Source: Candidatus Aminicenantota bacterium (GTDB taxonomy: Bacteria > Acidobacteriota > Aminicenantia > JAMOAD01). Taken from it: a stretch of DNA of 35,103 bases. The position numbers were made by a program, and so were the translations under genes. This document shows, in pieces, positions 25,030 through 33,176 of the stretch; position 1 is the first letter of the stretch, and every line of letters starts with the position of its first letter. The DNA is taken from positions 1-35,103 of the forward strand of contig JAMOVU010000102.1 in NCBI GenBank assembly GCA_027067555.1, read 5' to 3'. The notes under the pieces were generated by a model, which saw only the letters and a program-made list of their open reading frames with translations, was not told where the DNA came from and did not search any database.

Positions 25030-26106
25030 TCATATTCTGGGAATCAGAGGAAAATTTACCAATCTTTCCGCTGTTCCATCATCCTTAATGAGATGAGTAT
25101 CTTCTATTTTTATAGTCCCAAGCTCTTTTCCGCTCAAAGGAGCATGTCCTGCACTTATAACCATATTGGGTTTAACCGGTTTCATCCGATCTCCCGGCAC
25201 TATTGTTAAAATAGGAGTTTCCTCATATCTTAATCCAACCCCATGACCAAATCCGTAAAGATACTCATTTTCAAAACCATATTTTTTAAATATATCAAAA
25301 ACCTTTGATTCAACCTTATTAAAAACATTATCAAGCTCAAGAAGATTTGAAAGATTAAGATGCATCTCCTCCATTGCCTTAAGAGCATCTTCCCTTCTCT
25401 TATCCGGCTTTAATATCACTGTCCTTGCCATATCATAAAAATAACCTTTGTATGATGGCATAAGATCTATCAAAACATAATCTTCAATAACCTTATCTCT
25501 CGGTCTTGCATGAACCCTCGGACCACCTGTATTCACATAGATAAAGGTCTCATCTGCTCCAGCCTTTTTCATCTTATACTCTGCTTCAGCTGCAATCTCA
25601 TACTCTTTAACTCCATCTTTAATAGCATCAAGCGCTGCTTTCATTCCAATCACTGCTATTTCCCCCGCTTTTTTTATGTACTCAACTTCCCTCTCATCCT
25701 TGAACATCCTTAATTTCATTATGAGCTGATGGACATCTACAACCTTTTTTCTTGCATGAATTTTAAAAAACATATCATACAAAAGTGCAGAAGCATCAAT
25801 ATCAAGGTTAAAACCAATTACAGCCATATCCACCCTATTGTGAACACTTTGAATTAGCGTTTTCACATCCCTATAAGGAACGACTTTGTCAACCCATGTA
25901 TTTTCCTTGAGCTCATCAATTTCCTCTTCAATTGCGAAAATAACAGGCTCACCTTCAGCAGGTATCATAATCGCAGGGGGATCCCATTTTACACCCGCAA
26001 AATAGATAAAAGCATAGCTATCCCTTATCATAACCACATCTATTCTCTTTTCTTTTAAAAGCTCCTGAAACCTCTTGACCCTTTGTTCAAAAACCTTTTT
26101 GTCCAT
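25030..26106 (-). CDS. M24-family peptidase homologue (Xaa-Pro aminopeptidase/creatinase fold) with altered active site
   Basis: 358 residues with an N-terminal creatinase-like domain (1-125) and a pita-bread domain. Metal ligands D214, D225, H288 and E335 are present (LIDLMPSYKGYFYD, FGHGVGL, IKIED). The usual first glutamate ligand, in a xEPG context, is replaced: the segment reads ISAGHAPL, with G320/H321 there. The second catalytic His after GHGVGL is Y294. The protein may bind a single metal, use H321 as a ligand, or hydrolyse non-peptide substrates as creatinase does. AGGAGG lies before the ATG, and a TATACT box (26131-26136) is a possible promoter. It is co-directional with the fusion gene, 10 bases apart. 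Confidence 0.83.
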   Translation of the reverse strand: MDKKVFEQRVKRFQELLKEKRIDVVMIRDSYAFIYFAGVKWDPPAIMIPAEGEPVIFAIEEEIDELKENTWVDKVVPYRDVKTLIQSVHNRVDMAVIGFNLDIDASALLYDMFFKIHARKKVVDVHQLIMKLRMFKDEREVEYIKKAGEIAVIGMKAALDAIKDGVKEYEIAAEAEYKMKKAGADETFIYVNTGGPRVHARPRDKVIEDYVLIDLMPSYKGYFYDMARTVILKPDKRREDALKAMEEMHLNLSNLLELDNVFNKVESKVFDIFKKYGFENEYLYGFGHGVGLRYEETPILTIVPGDRMKPVKPNMVISAGHAPLSGKELGTIKIEDTHLIKDDGTAERLVNFPLIPRI

Positions 26107-26166
26107 ATCTACCTCCTAATAAATTAAGATAGTATATCATATTTCCTACTTGTTTTATAGGTTTTT

Positions 26167-26883
26167 TTACTCATTTTTTAAAATTTCTTTATAAATATAC
26201 TCTCCCTTTAAAGCACCCCTCAGTCTTTCCATGTAATTGCGAAGTTTCTCAGGTTTCTCTTTTTTTATTAACTCAACCCTTTTAACTATTGCAAAAACAG
26301 TTTTTATAGCTTTTTTTAACATTTTACCTTTAAAAAGTTTTGCAATTTTATGTTTTGGAATTGATAGATTTTTATACACAAGCAAAGTTTTTCCTTCATA
26401 TGGAATAAATTCTATTCCTCCATAACTATCCTTGGCCGAATCTGATTTTACCATCTTCCAAACAATTCTGTATCCCCCTTCACCATTTTTTTCCAGTTTA
26501 TTATAAGTAATATAGTGACTATCCTTTAGGGGCCACGGGATGTTCAAGACAAAGTATAAATCGAGTTCCGTGGGAGAGTGGTATCTTAAAGGTTTTGAAA
26601 TTTTTAAATCAGGGATAAAATCTTTATGCTCATCATAGGCAAAAAACACTGCACATGCTTCCTCAGGTTTCGCATTAATAAAAGTCTTCAATATTAGTTC
26701 CGGCCATGGGGAGCCTTTTACCTCTTTTAACCTTAGGGAATAACCTTTCTTTAGGATTTCCTCTTTTTCCCTTTGCGTAAGCTGCTTTACTGAATAATCA
26801 ATGGGATAAATGACTGACCATGAGAAAAACAGCCAAATTAATATAATAAATGTGTTTTTTTTCTTAAAGCTCCTTTTCTTCAA
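26167..26883 (-). CDS. Exported SRPBCC/START-like domain protein
   Basis: 238 residues. The N-terminal hydrophobic segment (about 11-27) after a Lys-rich start is a likely signal peptide or anchor. The remainder reads like a START/polyketide-cyclase (SRPBCC) lipid-binding domain: FINAKPEEACAVFFAYDEHK, LDLYFVLNIPWPLKDSHYIT, YRIVWKMVKSD and a long C-terminal helix. The assignment rests on overall pattern. Such domains bind hydrophobic molecules in a deep cavity. It follows the DUF4412-like gene by two bases and is surely co-transcribed with it. The function is unknown. Confidence 0.68.
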   Translation of the reverse strand: MKKRSFKKKNTFIILIWLFFSWSVIYPIDYSVKQLTQREKEEILKKGYSLRLKEVKGSPWPELILKTFINAKPEEACAVFFAYDEHKDFIPDLKISKPLRYHSPTELDLYFVLNIPWPLKDSHYITYNKLEKNGEGGYRIVWKMVKSDSAKDSYGGIEFIPYEGKTLLVYKNLSIPKHKIAKLFKGKMLKKAIKTVFAIVKRVELIKKEKPEKLRNYMERLRGALKGEYIYKEILKNE

Positions 26884-26885
26884 AC

Positions 26886-27710
26886 TTAAAAAGGAGTTCT
26901 TCTTTGTTGTGTATTATTATTAAAGTCCTTTGGAATTTCGAAAAATGATTTGTCAAAATTTCTTGGTTTAACATCAAGGACTTCACTTGTTGTAATAGTC
27001 TTTCCTTTTATTTTACCCTTCTTATCCCTTTCTATTGTAGTTGATATTGTCTTAATAGGAAATCCTAAGTTCTTATATGTACCCAATTCCTCTTTAATTG
27101 CTTCATCAAGTTCATCAAACCCTGTCTTAAACTCTTTGTCAAGAAAGGCGTTTTCATAATTATTGAAATATTTAAAGTCCTTTGAAGCCCAGATTTCCTT
27201 TTCTTCTTCATAATTTATAGTCTTTTTAATAAAAGCTATTTTCATCTTCATCTTGTAAGTTATTAAAAGCTTTACATGATTGCACTTAAAACCATTGACT
27301 GTTTCAGGAGCAAGAACTGTCTTTTTTATATTGTAATCCTCTATGCTAAATTTTACTATTTTACCTATAGCCCTTGTAAGTTGAAGCATTGAGTCAATGG
27401 GCACTACCATATAACTCTTTTCCTGAGGATTAACTATATAAACGACATTTTCCTTGCCTCTGTAAATCCAATAAAGTCCGGAACCTTCATAGGGATTACC
27501 TTGAGAACCACTTCCCTCTATCTTTACAAACTCCTCTCTTATATTAACACCATCAGTGTAAACTTTTGCAATAACAGTTGTGTTATGACCATGTTTTTTT
27601 GTTGATGTTGTAACAGTCTTTAATGTCCACTCAGCCCCTGCAAAGGCAAAAGAAAAACTTAAAATTAAGATAAAAGTAATTGTTAAAATAAATCTTACTC
27701 TTTTGTTCAT
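26886..27710 (-). CDS. Secreted DUF4412-like protein
   Basis: 274 residues with a clear signal peptide (hydrophobic core 8-22, probable cleavage after AFA). The mature part is beta-rich and resembles the DUF4412/LolA-like class of exported proteins: an IWASKDF segment, repeated YMVVPIDS and GFKCNHVKLLI strands, and a basic C terminus ending in RRTPF. In other genomes such proteins are exported and uncharacterised. AAGGAG lies before the ATG. It is the first gene of an operon with the SRPBCC-like gene, and its promoter is at 27740-27768. Confidence 0.68.
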   Translation of the reverse strand: MNKRVRFILTITFILILSFSFAFAGAEWTLKTVTTSTKKHGHNTTVIAKVYTDGVNIREEFVKIEGSGSQGNPYEGSGLYWIYRGKENVVYIVNPQEKSYMVVPIDSMLQLTRAIGKIVKFSIEDYNIKKTVLAPETVNGFKCNHVKLLITYKMKMKIAFIKKTINYEEEKEIWASKDFKYFNNYENAFLDKEFKTGFDELDEAIKEELGTYKNLGFPIKTISTTIERDKKGKIKGKTITTSEVLDVKPRNFDKSFFEIPKDFNNNTQQRRTPF

Positions 27711-27739
27711 AAAACACTCCTTTTTGTAAATTGTCCAAA

Positions 27740-27768
27740 ATTATAGCAGACAAATTAAAGTTTAACAA
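27740..27768 (-). promoter_or_regulatory. Promoter of the DUF4412-like gene
   Basis: On the minus strand, TTGTTA (27763-27768), a 17-base spacer and TATAAT (27740-27745). It lies about 30 bases before the ATG at 27710, leaving room for the AAGGAG ribosome site. Confidence 0.65.
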
Positions 27769-28062
27769 ATAATGCAAAAGCCGAGCAATTATAGATCTAA
27801 AATAAATATAAAAGCTAAACGCCTCTCCTATCAGATTCCTAAAACCTGTCTTGGTTTCCGCTGCCAAAGATAAATACCTCAATAAAACAAAGAGTTTTTT
27901 CGATATTTATACGAGCTCTTTCTGTTTCAACTTTATAACACTTTTCTAACACTTTAAGTCAAATAAAACAAGGTAAACTAAATCTTGCTTCTGAAAAACA
28001 TAAATAAAAAATTAAAGTTAAAAATAAAAATAAATTTAACCAAACATTTAAAAAAATGTGAT

Positions 28063-28090
28063 TGTTTTTTAAGGGTATTTTTTATATAAT
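28063..28090 (+). promoter_or_regulatory. Promoter of the GH18-like gene
   Basis: TTGTTT (28063-28068), a 16-base spacer and TATAAT (28085-28090), about 30 bases upstream of the TTG start at 28122. A GGTGAT sequence seven bases before that TTG may serve as ribosome site. Confidence 0.55.
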
Positions 28091-28121
28091 CTTTCTGTAT
28101 ATTAGGAAATGGTGATTAATT

Positions 28122-29144
28122 TTGAAATTTAAGGCTTTGCTATTAATATTTTTGCCTGTTTTTTTTATAAATTTAATGGCAGAAGAAAGTATACCCGTTA
28201 AATTCGGAGCATGGGTGGTTTATTGGGACTTTAACAGAGGATATGAAGAATTAAGAAGATTCGGGCAGGTATTTGATAAAGCCTCTCTTTTTGCCTATGA
28301 AATAGATTCAAGAGGTTTTCCCGTAAGAGCGAAGGAGCTTACTTATTCAAAAATAAAAAAATTTGTGTTTCTTGCCAAAAGAAAAAAGATAGAACCATGG
28401 CTTACATTGGTAAATGATGTAAGGTTAAAAAATGGTAGAGTACTTTTAAAAGAAAGTTTTCCTTTGAAAAAAATATTTTCAAATAAGAGATTAATGGAGC
28501 GTCAAATAAAGAGTATAATCTATGTTTTGAAAAAATATGGTTTTAAAGGGATTGACATAGATTTTGAAAAGATACCCGATGAATTAGCAGAAGAATACGG
28601 AAATTACATAACAAACCTTATCTATAAATTAAAAGAGCATAAATTAGAATGTAATGTAATAGTTGAACCTTACAATGGGCCATTACCCTACTGGGGTACT
28701 GCAAATCTAACAGTAATGAGTTATAACTTACATTGGTCAAAAACTTTGCCCGGTCCCCGATCCACTTCAAAATTCATAAAAAAGATAGTAAAAAGGGTTG
28801 AGGGAGATGCGAAGGGTTCTCCGGGAATTGCCATTGTCTTAAAGGGCTTTCTCTGGAGGAAAAATGGGAAAACTAAAAGAGTTGATTTTTCAGAGGGCGA
28901 AAATATAAAAATAAACAATCAGGGTAAAATAAAAAGGGATGAAGAGTCAAAAGTCCCATTTCTTAAATTTGAAAACGGAGATGAGTTGTGGTATGATGAT
29001 GTGGTGAGTTTGAAAGATAAGATTAATACATCAATAAAAGCAGGTTATAAAAGAATAATGTTCTGGTATCTTGGGGGAAACCCTGTAAAATTCTTTTATC
29101 TTCTAAATTCATATAAAAAAGATTTTAAAGGAGCTAATAAATGA
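28122..29144 (+). CDS. Exported glycoside hydrolase family 18-like protein
   Basis: 340 residues with a signal peptide (hydrophobic 4-19). The GH18 catalytic signature is visible at 142-149 as KGIDIDFE, where D145, D147 and catalytic E149 are kept but the first Asp of DxxDxDxE is Lys. MSYNLHW and WLGG-like segments (YLGGNP) fit the other barrel strands, so the barrel is probably complete. GH18 members act on chitin, peptidoglycan or N-glycan-type links. It starts with TTG. It overlaps the polysaccharide deacetylase gene by four bases, so they likely act on the same polymer. Confidence 0.8.
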   Translation: MKFKALLLIFLPVFFINLMAEESIPVKFGAWVVYWDFNRGYEELRRFGQVFDKASLFAYEIDSRGFPVRAKELTYSKIKKFVFLAKRKKIEPWLTLVNDVRLKNGRVLLKESFPLKKIFSNKRLMERQIKSIIYVLKKYGFKGIDIDFEKIPDELAEEYGNYITNLIYKLKEHKLECNVIVEPYNGPLPYWGTANLTVMSYNLHWSKTLPGPRSTSKFIKKIVKRVEGDAKGSPGIAIVLKGFLWRKNGKTKRVDFSEGENIKINNQGKIKRDEESKVPFLKFENGDELWYDDVVSLKDKINTSIKAGYKRIMFWYLGGNPVKFFYLLNSYKKDFKGANK

Positions 29145-30109
29145 AAAAAACTTTAATTATTTTATCCGTCTTATTATTACTTATTGCAAACTTATCGTAC
29201 AGTGCCGGAAAGAGAGGGGGATTGGTTTTGGCTTTTGATGATGGATACCCCTGCTGGATAAAAACAGTTGCCCCGCTTTTGCAGCAGGTGGGAGGAGTTG
29301 CTACTGTTTTTGTAAACAATCAGAGAGTTCACAGTGGATACTTAAGCTTTGAAGATTTACTAACTTTACAAAATAAATATGGTTGGGAAATAAACACTCA
29401 TACTTATCATCATTTTAATTCAGTGAGATATGTGGAAAAGTATGGGCTTGACAAATGGATTAAAGATGAAGTGGAAGCATCTGTTTCAGAGTTTGAAAGT
29501 AAAGGAATAAAAAAGATAAGATCCCTTGTTTTTCCTTTCAATGCTTTTAATGATATAACCGCAGGTTATGTAGCAAAAAGGTTCGATAGTTTCAGAAGAT
29601 ATAGCCCCTTACCGCTTACTAAAAAATTGAATCCTGACAAATCCTATCCCGGTACAACAATTGATCTCGGATACTTTGTCCCATTAAGACAGCTTAAAAT
29701 GTGGGTTAATTTTTCAAGAATGCAGAATAAACTTTTATTTGTTTACAGTCACCAGGTATTCTCCGAAGATCACTATATAAGGGGAACAATAAAAGAGGTC
29801 GGACCGGATTACATAATTGCCAAAGAGAGTTTCACTCCTTTGAAAGATAGTGCACTTTGCATGGTACCAACACTTAAAACAAGAATACAGGACACTGACA
29901 TAAAAGTTCTCGGCTTTGAAAATGGGAACAAGATTAAGGTTCTCTCAAACAATTTGCCAAAGCTTACAAAACCGGGCGAAAATTTTATAGTCGGACCGTG
30001 CTATGGAATTCCCTATAAAGAATTTAAAGAATTCATTGAATACACAGCTAAAAAAATTCCATTTTACACACTTTCTCAAGCACTTGAAATATTAAAAAGC
30101 AATAATTAA
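29141..30109 (+). CDS. Exported polysaccharide deacetylase (CE4/NodB-like)
   Basis: 322 residues with a signal peptide ending near residue 22. The NodB-domain motifs are AFDDGY (D33, D34) and the metal pair H87-T-x-x-H91 in NTHTYHHF. A later FPFNAFND segment stands in the position of the third motif. After about residue 210, the C-terminal half is a beta-rich region before a last YTLSQALEIL helix that closes the barrel. It removes N- or O-acyl groups from a polysaccharide. Coupling with the GH18-like gene suggests a joint role in remodelling an amino-sugar polymer. It overlaps the next gene by one base. Confidence 0.83.
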   Translation: MKKTLIILSVLLLLIANLSYSAGKRGGLVLAFDDGYPCWIKTVAPLLQQVGGVATVFVNNQRVHSGYLSFEDLLTLQNKYGWEINTHTYHHFNSVRYVEKYGLDKWIKDEVEASVSEFESKGIKKIRSLVFPFNAFNDITAGYVAKRFDSFRRYSPLPLTKKLNPDKSYPGTTIDLGYFVPLRQLKMWVNFSRMQNKLLFVYSHQVFSEDHYIRGTIKEVGPDYIIAKESFTPLKDSALCMVPTLKTRIQDTDIKVLGFENGNKIKVLSNNLPKLTKPGENFIVGPCYGIPYKEFKEFIEYTAKKIPFYTLSQALEILKSNN

Positions 30110-30645
30110 TGGAGAGAGTAAATTACAGGATAAAAAGACAGTGGTTAAAAGAATTAATTAATAAAATATTTTTTTATGTTTTAGGAAAAGCAAGCGAATT
30201 TCTATCCAAAAGGGATGAGCAAATAAAAAAACTAACAAAAAAATTAAATGTGAATTTTGTTAAACTAACTATTCTTGAGAATGGCCCATCCATTAACTTA
30301 AAAAAAGAGGGGACACATCTGGTGAGAACAAATTCGTTCGGAAATGAAAATATCGAAATTTTCTTTAAAAATACTGATTCCGCCTTTTTACTCCTAACAG
30401 GCCAAATTGGTCCTGAACAGGGGTTTTATGAACACAGGATTTTTCTAAAAGGTAACATAGCCAATGCCCTTATTTTCACTTCAATTCTAAAAAGAGTGGA
30501 AGCAATTCTGTTTCCCGGATTTTTTCATAAAAAATTATTCAGAAAAAAGCCAAAATTAGGATTTAAAGAATACTATTTAAGATTTCTTCTTTATCTATTT
30601 ACCATATTCTGGCTTATAAAATTTCCGTTGGAGAAAAACCAATGA
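30109..30645 (+). CDS. Small protein of unknown function, possibly SCP2-like
   Basis: 178 residues, highly basic, with a hydrophobic C-terminal helix (about 153-170) that may anchor it in the membrane. I recognise no family with certainty. The middle (IEIFFKNTDSAFLLLTGQI and HRIFLKGNIANALIFTSILK) has the strand-then-helix rhythm of SCP2-like lipid-binding domains, which is a weak hint only. The start overlaps the deacetylase stop by one base and the end overlaps the alcohol dehydrogenase by four, so it is coupled to both. Confidence 0.62.
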   Translation: MERVNYRIKRQWLKELINKIFFYVLGKASEFLSKRDEQIKKLTKKLNVNFVKLTILENGPSINLKKEGTHLVRTNSFGNENIEIFFKNTDSAFLLLTGQIGPEQGFYEHRIFLKGNIANALIFTSILKRVEAILFPGFFHKKLFRKKPKLGFKEYYLRFLLYLFTIFWLIKFPLEKNQ

Positions 30646-31820
30646 ACAAAAAATACTTTGAGTTTTATAATCCTGTAAAAATTGTGGCAGGTTATAAATC
30701 CCTTGCCAACCTCCCATTTGAACTTAAATTAATAAAAGGTCTCAATCCCCTCATTTTAACAGACAAAGGTGTAAAAGAAGCCGGGCTTCTGGATAAAGTG
30801 TTAAAGGCCTTCTCAGGCTCGACAGTAAAGCCATGCAATATAATAGATAATATTCCCTCTGATTCATCAGTAAAAATCGTAAATTCCATTGCCAAAATTT
30901 ACAAAAGCTCAGGCTGTGATTCCATAATCGCAGTGGGAGGAGGCTCTGTAATAGATACTGCAAAAGGGGTAAATATTGTGGTTTCTTTAAATATTAAGAA
31001 CTTGAAAGAGTATGAAGGAGCTGAAACAATAGATAAAAAATTAAATCCTCTGATAGTTATACCCACAACTTCAGGCACAGGCTCGGAAGCCACCTATGTG
31101 GCTGTAATCTCAGATCCGGATGAGAATGTAAAATTGGCTTTCACCTCTTATTTTATACTTCCAGATCTTGCAATCATAGACCCGGAAATGACACTTACCT
31201 TGCCTCAAAAATTAACAGCTACAACTTCAATGGATGCTCTTACCCATTCAATAGAAGCATACACAAGTTTGCAAAAGAATCCTTTGAGTGATTCCTATTC
31301 CATAACATCAATAAGATTAATAAATAAATATTTGATAAAAACTCTCAAAGATGGGAAAAATCTTGAAAACAGATACAATCTTGCTATCGCCTCTCTTCTT
31401 GCCGGAATATCCTTTTCAAATTCAATGGTAGGGATAATACACTCAATAGCCCATGCTCTCGGAGGAGTATCCCACCTACCCCACGGACTTGCTAATACAA
31501 TAATTTTACCCTATGGGATGGAATTTAATTTTGAAAAGTGCAATAAACTATACGCTGAACTTTCACTCCATTTTGACATTTATGACATTAAAAAGAGTGA
31601 AAAAGAAAATGCAAAAGAGCTTATCCTGAAAATTTTTTCTTTGCAAGAGGAATTAAAAGCTCTTGCGGGAATACCAATCAAGCTAAAAGATGCCGGAGTT
31701 AGAAAGGAGGATTTTCCCAAAATAGCGGAAAAAGCGGTATTAGACGGCTCTTCAATCTTCAATTGCAAAGAATTTACAGAAGAGGATGTTATTAATATAT
31801 TACAAAAAGCTTATGAATAA
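30642..31820 (+). CDS. Iron-containing alcohol dehydrogenase
   Basis: 392 residues of the Fe-ADH family. The NAD(P)-binding loop is GGGSVIDTAKG at 99-109. Metal ligands are D198, H202, H267 and H281, within MDALTHSIEAYTS and HSIAHALGGVSHLPHG. Family members reduce aldehydes or ketones or oxidise alcohols such as 1,3-propanediol or butanol. The substrate cannot be read from sequence. It is the last gene of the GH18/deacetylase run, overlapping the preceding gene by four bases, and a hairpin terminator covers its 3' end. Confidence 0.92.
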   Translation: MNKKYFEFYNPVKIVAGYKSLANLPFELKLIKGLNPLILTDKGVKEAGLLDKVLKAFSGSTVKPCNIIDNIPSDSSVKIVNSIAKIYKSSGCDSIIAVGGGSVIDTAKGVNIVVSLNIKNLKEYEGAETIDKKLNPLIVIPTTSGTGSEATYVAVISDPDENVKLAFTSYFILPDLAIIDPEMTLTLPQKLTATTSMDALTHSIEAYTSLQKNPLSDSYSITSIRLINKYLIKTLKDGKNLENRYNLAIASLLAGISFSNSMVGIIHSIAHALGGVSHLPHGLANTIILPYGMEFNFEKCNKLYAELSLHFDIYDIKKSEKENAKELILKIFSLQEELKALAGIPIKLKDAGVRKEDFPKIAEKAVLDGSSIFNCKEFTEEDVINILQKAYE

Positions 31821-31839
31821 TGAAAAGCTTTTTCCTTTT
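31804..31839 (+). terminator. Intrinsic terminator at the end of the alcohol dehydrogenase gene
   Basis: A perfect nine-base stem AAAAAGCTT (31804-31812) / AAGCTTTTT (31825-31833) with a 12-base loop is followed by a U-rich run. The left arm lies in the last codons of the dehydrogenase gene. Confidence 0.5.
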
Positions 31840-31846
31840 AATTAAC

Positions 31847-31875
31847 TTCAACTTTAACTCTCTTTAAGGTATAAT
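31847..31875 (+). promoter_or_regulatory. Promoter of the M23 peptidase gene, leaderless
   Basis: TATAAT at 31870-31875 stands five bases before the ATG at 31881, with a poor -35 (TTCAAC, 31847-31852) at 17 bases. Start of transcription would fall on the ATG. No ribosome site is present. Confidence 0.45.
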
Positions 31876-31880
31876 TGAAA

Positions 31881-33176
31881 ATGAACAAAAAAACAAAAAT
31901 TTTAATCATTGTTATAGGTTTTATATTTTTTGCATTCATTACTTTTAAAAATTTTAAAAAGGGAAAAGAATCTCCTCAAGTTTTAAAAAAGCAGGAAATA
32001 AAAACAGTAGAAAAAGCAAACTTTCCCAAACTTACGGAAAAATCAGAAAGGGTGAAAAGAGGAGAGAATATAACAGCAATTCTGACAAGAAACGGCCTAA
32101 CCCGTGCTGAAGCATATACCATGATACAGGAAGTAAAAAAGACTTATAATCTTGCAAAAATAAGAGCGGGAAATAAGTTTAAAATAATAAAGGCAAATGA
32201 TAAATTTATAAAATTCATCTATTACATAGATATCAATAAATATCTTGAAGTTAAAAGAAAAGAAAACAATTTTTCTTCAAAAATAATAACAATACCTTAT
32301 ACAACTAAAAAATCCATAATAAAAGTTAAAATAGAAAGCTCGCTTTTTGAAGCTATCTTAAAAGAAAATGAAAAACCGGAACTTGCTGATATTTTAGCAT
32401 CCTTATATGATTATGATGTTGATTTTAACCGAGACTTGAGAAAGGGAGATGTATTAATAGCAATAATAGAGAAAAAATACTTAAAAGGGAAATTTGTAAA
32501 ATACGGAAATATCATAGCATCTTCATTTATAAACAATGGTTCTCGAATAGATATAATCAGATACAGGAGAAAGAATGGGGAGTACGGATACTTTCATCCG
32601 GATGGAAGAGCAGTAAAAAAGATGTTTTTGAAATCTCCTCTGCCATTTATGAGAATAACATCAAGATTCGGATGGAGGAGACATCCGATTCTGGGTTTTT
32701 CCGCAAAGCATAATGGGGTTGATTTAGGCGCGCCTGTAGGGACTAAAGTGAGAGCAACAGCATCAGGAACAATCATAGCAAGAGGTTATGACAGAGTGAG
32801 AGGAAGATACATTATATTAAGGCATCCAAACGGATACAGAACACATTACTATCATTTAAGCAGATATGCTTCGGGAATAAGAAGAGGGAAAAAGGTTTCG
32901 CAGGGTCAAATAATTGCATATGTTGGAAATACAGGAAGATCAACAGGTCCCCACCTTCACTATGGGGTACAGAAATACGGAAGATACATAAATCCTTTGA
33001 CTTTAAAATCACCATCCTTAAAGCCTTTAAGTAAATTGGAAATTCCAGCTTTCAAAAGATATTCAAGAAAAATCATAAGGCTCTTCAATGAGATAATTGT
33101 CTTTAATATGAACCAAAGAGAAATAAACAAAGAGATATCAAATAAGTTAAACACCATATCACCGCACTTTCTCTGA
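31881..33176 (+). CDS. M23 (LytM-like) peptidase with N-terminal anchor
   Basis: 431 residues. One hydrophobic helix lies at about 6-23, then OapA-like and LysM-like linker domains (SERVKRGENITAILTRNGL, IRAGNKFKII). The M23 domain occupies about 255-375. The zinc ligands are H277 and D281 (HNGVDLGAPVG) and H360 in HLHYGV, with H358 nearby as the catalytic His. It has the architecture of YebA/MepM endopeptidases, which cut peptidoglycan crosslinks outside the cytoplasmic membrane. The start at ATG 31881 follows a -10 box directly; a TTG at 31875 lies inside that box and is unlikely. A short C-terminal tail after 395 is of unknown role. Confidence 0.9.
   Translation: MNKKTKILIIVIGFIFFAFITFKNFKKGKESPQVLKKQEIKTVEKANFPKLTEKSERVKRGENITAILTRNGLTRAEAYTMIQEVKKTYNLAKIRAGNKFKIIKANDKFIKFIYYIDINKYLEVKRKENNFSSKIITIPYTTKKSIIKVKIESSLFEAILKENEKPELADILASLYDYDVDFNRDLRKGDVLIAIIEKKYLKGKFVKYGNIIASSFINNGSRIDIIRYRRKNGEYGYFHPDGRAVKKMFLKSPLPFMRITSRFGWRRHPILGFSAKHNGVDLGAPVGTKVRATASGTIIARGYDRVRGRYIILRHPNGYRTHYYHLSRYASGIRRGKKVSQGQIIAYVGNTGRSTGPHLHYGVQKYGRYINPLTLKSPSLKPLSKLEIPAFKRYSRKIIRLFNEIIVFNMNQREINKEISNKLNTISPHFL

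Larger units (their letters stand above)
27711..28121 (+). other. Divergent intergenic region with two promoters, no gene seen
   Basis: This 411-base stretch separates the divergent DUF4412-like and GH18-like genes. Both edges hold sigma70-like promoters, listed separately. The middle is AT-rich with a small direct repeat AACACTTT (27937 and 27948). I find no RNA gene or convincing reading frame. An 83-residue frame on the minus strand overlaps the coding gene and looks like chance. Confidence 0.6.

Noticed and set aside
24769-25209. 146-residue plus-strand frame over the DUF1858 fusion and M24 genes
   Set aside because: It is antisense to two well-supported genes and has no family resemblance.
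27631-27882. 83-residue minus-strand frame upstream of the DUF4412-like gene
   Set aside because: It overlaps the signal peptide region in another frame and the promoter, with no ribosome site.
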